NCBI RefSeq assembly: GCF_902459465.1
Contig: NC_047064.1
Coordinates: 2,444,762-2,508,761, forward strand
Origin: Asterias rubens
Lineage: Eukaryota > Echinodermata > Asteroidea > Forcipulatida > Asteriidae
Length of the DNA stretch: 64,000 bases
Reading direction: 5' to 3'
Shown: positions 57,717-64,000 of the stretch, one piece after another
Layout of the letters: each line of letters opens with the position of its first letter
Numbering within the stretch: position 1 is the first letter of the stretch
Made by a program: the position numbers and the translations under genes
Notes under the pieces: model-generated
What the model saw: the letters and a program-made list of their open reading frames with translations, nothing else
Databases searched by the model: none
What the model was told of the DNA's origin: nothing

Positions 57717-59064
57717 ACATGGGTGTGATCCCTGGCTATACGGCAGTTACAGGTTGTATGGCTTCTGACTGGCACCCCAAACATGGGTGTGATCCCTGGC
57801 TATACGGCAGTTACAGGTTGTATGGCTTCTGACTGGCACCCCAAACATGGGTGTGATCCCTGGCTAAAGGACAGTTACAGGTTGTATGGCTTCTGACTGG
57901 CACCCCAAACATGGGTGTGATCCCTGGCTATACGGCAGTTACAGGTTGTATGGCTTCTGACTGGCACCCCAAACATGGGTGTGATCCCTGGCTATACGGC
58001 AGTTACAGGTTGTATGGCTTCTGACTGGCACCCCAAACATGGGTGTGATCCCTGGCTAAAGGACAGTTACAGGTTGTATGGCTTCTGACTGGCACCCCAA
58101 ACATGGGTGTGATCCCTGGCTATACGGCAGTTACAGGTTGTATGGCTTCTGACTGGCACCCCAAACATGGGTGTGATCCCTGGCTATACGGCAGTTACAG
58201 GTTGTATGGCTTCTGACTGGCACCCCAAACATGGGTGTGATCCCTGGCTATAGGACAGTTACAGGTTGTATGGCTTCTGACTGGCACCCCAAACATGGGT
58301 GTGATCCCTGGCTATACGGCAGTTACAGGTTGTATGGCTTCTGACTGGCACCCCAAACATGGGTGTGATCCCTGGCTATACGGCAGTTACAGGTTGTATG
58401 GCTTCTGACTGGCACCCCAAACATGGGTGTGATCCCTGGCTATACGGCAGTTACAGGTTGAATGGCTTCTGACTGGCACCCCAAACATGGGTGTGATCCC
58501 TGGCTATACGGCAGTTACAGGTTGTATGGCTTCTGACTGGCACCCCAAACATGGGTGTGATCCCTGGCTATACGGCAGTTACAGGTTGTATGGCTTCTGA
58601 CTGGCACCCCAAACATGGGTGTGATCCCTGGCTATACGGCAGTTACAGGTTGTATGGCTTCTGACTGGCACCCCAAACATGGGTGTGATCCCTGGCTATA
58701 GGACAGTTACAGGTTGTATGGCTTCTGACTGGCACCCCAAACATGGGTGTGATCCCTGGCTATAGGACAGTTACAGGTTGTATGGCTTCTGACTGGCACC
58801 CCAAACATGGGTGTGATCCCTGGCTATACGGCAGTTACAGGTTGTATGGCTTCTGACTGGCACCCCCAAAACATGGGTGTGATCCCTGGCTAAAGGACAG
58901 TTACAGGTTGTATGGCTTCTGACTGGCACCCCAAACATGGGTGTGATCCCTGGCTATACGGCAGTTACAGGTTGTATGGCTTCTGACTGGCACCCCCAAA
59001 ACATGGGTGTGATCCCTGGCTATACGGCAGTTACAGGTTGTATGGCTTCTGACTGGCACCCCAA
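57717..59064. repeat. 64-bp satellite, 21 units
   Basis: 21 head-to-tail units: 19 of 64 bp, two of 66 bp (extra c and a in 'cacccccaaaac'). Each contains 'acatgggtgtgatccctggc', 'agttacaggttg' and 'tggcttctgactggcacccc'. Three variants differ at 'tatacgg' (A), 'taaagga' (B) and 'tatagga' (C). The order is AABAABAACAAAAAACCABAA. The monomer is the reverse complement of part of the SINE at 15303-15361/16121-16140. Confidence 0.97.
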
Positions 59065-59235
59065 ACAAAGATATTTAACAAAATAGGGAGAACAATAGGG
59101 AGACTGCCAACAAAGGGCTACATGCACATAGCTCAGTTGGTAGAGCACCAGCACATTAATCTGGAGGTCATACATGTAGCTTCAAGTCCAGATATAAAAA
59201 ATGTTTCCTTGTTCAACCCAAAACTGTTCAAATAT
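59065..59235 (+). repeat. tRNA-like SINE head flanking the satellite
   Basis: 'aaagatatttaacaaaatag', 'aatagggagactgccaac', A-box 'catagctcagttggtagagc' and a degraded B-box, then 'cttgttcaacccaaaa'. With the satellite it forms one expanded SINE copy in forward orientation. Confidence 0.8.
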
Positions 59236-60304
59236 AATTTTAAAAAAGTAACTTGAATGTTAACTTAACTTAACTTGAACTTGACTTAAATGCATTCAAA
59301 GCGCTGTACAGTCAAGAAAAACATTAAAATGCAGGATTAAAAAACATGTGTAAAAATAGCAATGTGGTTTAAAAAAAATACACAACAGTTAAAAAAGTAG
59401 CAAAAATTTAGTAAAAACATTGCATTACAAACAGACATATTATACAGAATAAAATACAAAATAATAAGCGTCAAGCGGACCCTAAAAATCTACAAGTCTT
59501 GAAGTTGGAGGCGTGACCTCTCTCAAGATTGACTTCCCGGGCCACAAGTGAGCGATGAGATCTTTGTCCGCAATCTGATGTGCCTTTTGAGTGAAATAAG
59601 CAGGGAATTTGACATTTGGGAATGGTGGTGAGTGGTCCGCTGATTAATGCGTCGTCAGTGCTGTCCTGTGAACCCCCAGCTTCTACCACGAAATAAAAAT
59701 GACAAGGAGATCGTGTTAAAAAGAGCCGTGTTGCTTGAGTGCTATTCAAAGTCCATGAATCATACCCCGATCCGACAGCCCAGAAAAACGTGTCGGCTCT
59801 CTTCCCACTCTTCAGTCAGTAAATTTATCGTCTTTAGATCAGCAAAGACCTGTCCAATGCCTTGAGATGCTTTCTTAGTTTCTTGGGGAGCAGAACAAAA
59901 CGTGTATAAAAATTTCAGGCATGTTCGGAGAAAAGGTTAATGATGGTAGAACAAAAATAAGCAAATAGTGACAGGAGCTCATTTGGCATACAAATGTTGG
60001 TAGTTAGTTATGGATATCAAATATCAAATGTAATAGTTTGATATTAGTTTATGATGAGATCTGTCTAGAGCCTCAATGTTATTTTGATTTATTGAGGGAT
60101 TTTTAAAACCTGTTTCTTTTTGAGAAATTTCAGGCATGTTAAAAGACAAACTTTGTGATCCTGTAAAAATAAACGGGATTGTGACAGGAATTTTCTCACT
60201 TTTCATATCAAGGTTGCGTTTATTATTGCGGATATAGTTAAATATACGGCAAGTCAGTACTGCTGAGTTTGTTACTTTGATTCTGTTTTTGAAGAGTTTA
60301 GCTC

Positions 60305-60775
60305 TGGGCCCAATTTTATAGAGCTGCTTAAAGGCAGTGGACACTATTGGTAATTACTCAAAATAATTATTAGCATAAAACCTTACTTGGTAACGAGTAA
60401 TGGTGAGAGGTTGATAGTATAAAACATTGTGAGAAACGGCTCCCTCTGAAGTGACGTAGTTTTCAAGGAAAAAGTATTTTTCCACGAATTTGATTTTGAG
60501 ACCTCAGATTTAGAACTTGAGGTCTCAAAATCAAGCATCTGAAAGCCATAACTTTGTGTGACCATGGTGCGACAAAGGTGCTTTTTCTTTCAGTAATATC
60601 TCGCAACTTTGATGACTGATTGAGCTCAAATTTTCACAGGTTTGTTATTTTATGCATATGTTGAGATACACCAATTGTGAAGACAAGTCTTTGACAATTA
60701 CCAATAGTGTCCAGTGTCTTTAAGCAGAAAATATTGCTAACGTATTTCTGCTAAGCAAAAAAAGAAGTATCAGAG
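60305..60775. mobile_element. Family F element interrupted by MITE A
   Basis: 'gggcccaattttatagagct' + 'gc', then the MITE, then 'agcagaaaatattgctaacg'. Removing the MITE and one TTAA restores the family F motif 'gctgcttaagcag'. Confidence 0.8.
60328..60723 (-). mobile_element. TTAA-MITE family A, best full copy
   Basis: TTAA target duplication at 60328-60331 and 60720-60723. Arms 'aggcagtggacactattggt' / 'accaatagtgtccagtgtct', with an inner palindrome 'gagacctcagatttagaact' / 'cttgaggtctca'. TTAA specificity is the piggyBac hallmark, but there is no coding capacity and the assignment is tentative. Confidence 0.9.
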
Positions 60776-60899
60776 GGAGTGCACCAAAGAATTTGTTATA
60801 GATTTTTATATGTTTGGGACTGAAAATGCTGAAATTTGAGTTCTTCCGACCATATAGAGCCAGTTGCTATGTCAAAGAGTTCGGGGCAAGCACTTGTAT

Positions 60900-62500
60900 A
60901 GCAACTTCCAGTTGAGCAAACCCTGGTACCATTGAGCCATACATATTAATTCAAAATTGTGTGTGTGTGTTCACAGGCGCAATACGTGACCTCGCAAAAG
61001 CTTTTCTCGAATCATTTGACATATATTGCAGCAACTATTTCTATAGTCTAAGGAACTCCAATTTCAGCGTTAACTTGTGACTGGACTAAGCAAGTCATTG
61101 TACCAGGCATGATTCAAATCTAACTTGCAAACGGCTTTTTAAATTATTATTATGGATTGCATTCTTAGGCCTTCAATTCACGTTGGATAGCCAAAGTACA
61201 AAATGAAATGGCTGACTGTTCATACAAAGAAAAGAAAGAAATTCCTGCCACCAAATTCAAAATATAGCGGCTGGATGTACGCTTTGATTTAAAAGAAAAC
61301 TTTCCGATATGGGTTTTGAGGGCATTGCATATAGGAAGGTGTCAATGTATAATTGCCATGCTGGAGTGTCACATTTCAATTAAGTTGTGTCCATTCACAC
61401 AGATGACGTTATTGTGTAATCTGATCCCACCCCACCCCACTTACTTTATAAAGTTGAAATTAATAAATATTTTTCGGTTGAGTGCTCTGCTCTGCCCAAA
61501 AAAATCAGTGATTTGCACTGAGGAGGTTTTCCCTTTGTAAATAAATACATGACTGCAAAGCAATCCAGTTTGACGTGTAAATACTAGCTAAGCTTTCAAC
61601 ACCACCTTTTGCTGATGGAGCTGCAATCCCTTCACCATCACCTCACCCCATTCAGGTCTCCCCTACCCCCCTTCGTCCTTGTCAGGTGATAAATGACGCA
61701 TTGCCCTCTGATATTCTGCCCTTCAGTAGCCGTCCCATTAGCTGGTACTAGTAAGTTACAGTCCAACTCCGATCCCTGATCCCGAGGGTTTATTGCCAAG
61801 GGACTTGATCAAACAAATTTGTTTGTCTCTGGCTTTCACCCCCTGTTACATTAGATCTTCATCCCAGATTGAATGTGTTCAATTTGTCATGTTCTTGCGG
61901 CCTTCTTGACAGGTTGAGTGGTGTTCGGTTAATGCAACATTCAGGGGGGGGGGGGGGAGTCGGCTGGTAGCTGCCGATTCCTAGAGAGATTTAAACAAGA
62001 CTTTCTGTTTTTGTAGTTGCCGCTTCATAAATCAAATTAAACACTCAAATGGTTCAAATCAAGTTAATATTACATTGTCTTGATCAGATTGTTATCTATA
62101 ATTGATATAAATGTGTCTTTTTGGTTGTGCGCTGTAATGGACGGCAAACCATTTGCAAGATTTTACTTTCCATTTGGAACATTAGTTATTAATGTTCTTT
62201 TTTAGTTATGGCCTGACCATTTAAAGAAATACACAAGAGTAAAAAATTTGTCTGGAATTTCAAAAGGTCTTGTCATTAATACTTTTTGAAATTATTTCTC
62301 CTGCAAGAATTTATTTAATAACAATAATAATATTTGATTTGAAATTTTGAGCGATTTAATTGATTTACGATTTAAATAATTTATGAATCCTGTGATTAAT
62401 GATATTGCTCAGAAATTCAAACCAAATTAGTAAACTAGTATAGTTGGTTTTCATGAATATATTCTTGCATTCTTGCAGAAGAAATCGATTTTTACTTAAT
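60900..62500. other. ILF2 intron sequence, nothing recognised
   Basis: AT-rich, with short low-complexity runs (CCCCACCCCACC near 61430 and a G run near 61947). No exon for the ILF2 C-terminus was found. Confidence 0.4.
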
Positions 62501-62525
62501 ACCAGGATGATAATAATTGGTGATT

Positions 62526-63017
62526 TCTGTTGGTAATTTCTCAAAATAGTTGTTGGCATAAAAACTTACTTGGTCCGAGTAATGGAGAGCTGTTGAGTGG
62601 CTCCCTCTGAAGTAACTTAGTTTTCGAGTAAGAAGTAATTTCCACGAATTTGATTTTGAGACCTCAGAATTAGATTTTGAGGTCTCGAAATCAAGCATCT
62701 GAAAGCACACAACTTTGTGTGACAAGGGTGTTTTTTCTTTCATTATTATCTCGCAGCTTTGACGACCAATGGGAGACTTTCTGGGACGATAGAAGGCAGC
62801 AGACTTACCAGGTAAATCCATTGTTCTCAGAATTATGCGCATGTTCAGAACTACGTAAACAATGGAAATTTACCCGGTATGTCTGCTGCCACCTAGCGTT
62901 GGAAAGTCTCCTATTGAGCTCAAATTTTCACAGGTTTGTTATTTTATGCAAAGGTTGAGATACACCAAGTGAGAAGACTAGTCTTAGACAATTACCAATA
63001 GTGTCCAGTGTCTTTAA
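62526..63017 (-). mobile_element. TTAA-MITE family A with nested MITE family B
   Basis: Family A from 'gttggtaatttctcaaaata' to 'agtgtccagtgtctTTAA', interrupted at 62770-62913 by the 144-bp family B MITE ('ggcagcagacttaccaggta' / 'acccggtatgtctgctgcc'). Confidence 0.85.
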
Positions 63018-63640
63018 GCATTTTCCACTTCAGTGTCTTTAAGCATCTTCCACGTTTGTAATTTGACAATCCAACTGAACATTTTGCATGTATGCAGATA
63101 TTTAATTTATATGGTTTTTAACAGTATCATAAAATCTCTGACAAACATGCTTTTTAATTGGTTAGATAAGTCAATAAATCACTGGAGTTATTTGGTGTTT
63201 ATACTCTTCTATCTTCTATCAGTTAACCTTTTTTATACTTGAAATACTTTTATTGATAAAAAAAGGTCAAACTAGTTTAAGTTGACGAATTGTTAAAATT
63301 CTCTGCCACTCAGAGACAGTTGAGATGTCACACACAAGTCCAGTTTGTTTCTAATTCCTTACTTTGAATGATGACGTTAGTTCGCCATGTATCACTTGGA
63401 ATGTGCTCATTTAGCAGTCGATGAGAGACGAATCTCTTCAAAATATTTACAAGAATCTTGGCAGCACCACCGTGTCTCCACGATCTATCAAGCAAGGTTT
63501 ATTTGACTTCCAAGCATACAGTCAGACACATAGTGTCATGTTGGGCATTTGGGTCATGCACTGTGTAACATGAGGAAATTTATTTGCCACAATGGGTCAT
63601 ACACATGAGTGTGACGTATGCCATGTTAGGTTGTGCACTG
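63018..63640. other. ILF2 intron sequence, nothing recognised
   Basis: A short duplicated phrase 'cagtgtctttaagcat' lies at about 63008-63048. Otherwise featureless. Confidence 0.4.
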
Positions 63641-63755
63641 GGCAGACCTGTACGCTTCGTTTTTGAGAGGGCACAAAGGCATGTTGTCCTTGGTACAACA
63701 ATGTGGTAAAGGGCACACTGTGAGGATAGCACCTCAAGGGCAAAGCAATGACCAC

Positions 63756-64000
63756 GGCCCAATTTCATAGAGCTGCTAAGCACACAAATTTGCTTAGCAT
63801 GAAATTTCTTCCTTGATAAAAAACAGGATTACCAACCAAATTTCCATGTGATTTTCAGGATAGGCAAACAACAGCTAAATACCAGTAATAAGCAATATGC
63901 AACAAATGGAAACTTGATTGGTAATCCTATTTTCATCAAGGATGAAATTTCATGCTAAGCAATTTTGTTTGCTTAGCAGCTCTACGAAATTGGGCCCAGG
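63756..64000. mobile_element. Family F long inverted repeat, at window edge
   Basis: 'ggcccaatttcatagagctg' / 'agctctacgaaattgggccc' arms of about 100 bp, including 'ttgcttagcatgaaatttc' / 'gaaatttcatgctaagcaa'. Confidence 0.85.

Noticed and set aside
57717..59064. CRISPR-like repeat array
   Set aside because: The units are contiguous tandem monomers with no unique spacers, in a eukaryotic intron; it is a satellite.

Overview
This is a eukaryotic window with spliced genes, GT-AG introns up to more than 10 kb, abundant small inverted-repeat transposons (MITEs), tRNA-derived SINEs and LINE tails. The protein matches (AARSD1, Nanos, ILF2) and the repeat style suggest a marine invertebrate deuterostome, probably an echinoderm. 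That is inference; no species marker was seen.

Layout. (1) 1-6628, + strand: the last ten coding exons of AARSD1, a freestanding alanyl-tRNA editing protein; its 5' end lies before the window. (2) 6629-10270: 3' flank and mobile-element debris. (3) 10270-21645: a nanos locus with three intronless nanos genes. One lies on + (10633-11220). Two lie on - (14010-14588 and 19032-19610) inside a direct tandem duplication of about 5.02 kb (11598-16619 and 16616-21645). (4) 21939-51783, + strand: ten coding exons of ILF2 (NF45), running off the right end; the last coding exon or exons were not found. (5) 51784-64000: an ILF2 intron over 12 kb long, full of repeats, including a 21-unit 64-bp satellite.

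The most interesting signal is at the nanos genes. Exactly 25 nt after each stop codon all three carry a 16-nt hairpin that fits the replication-dependent histone mRNA 3' stem-loop consensus (GGYYYU-UHUH-ARRRCC). A purine-rich stretch resembling the histone downstream element follows 10-13 nt later. The inverted paralogues differ around it, and the only difference within the 16 nt is a loop base allowed by the consensus. This raises the possibility that a germline regulator has a histone-type, possibly non-polyadenylated, cell-cycle-linked mRNA end. AATAAA signals lie further downstream, so alternative ends are possible.

The other genes are ordinary: AARSD1 clears Ser-tRNA(Ala) mischarging, and ILF2 is the partner of NF90-family dsRNA-binding proteins. 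Nothing suggests that the three genes act in one pathway. Most other sequence is identifiable repeats. Several are informative through nesting: TTAA-inserting MITEs, a self-nested MITE with 8-bp target duplications, a LINE inside a SINE, and a satellite grown from part of that same SINE.
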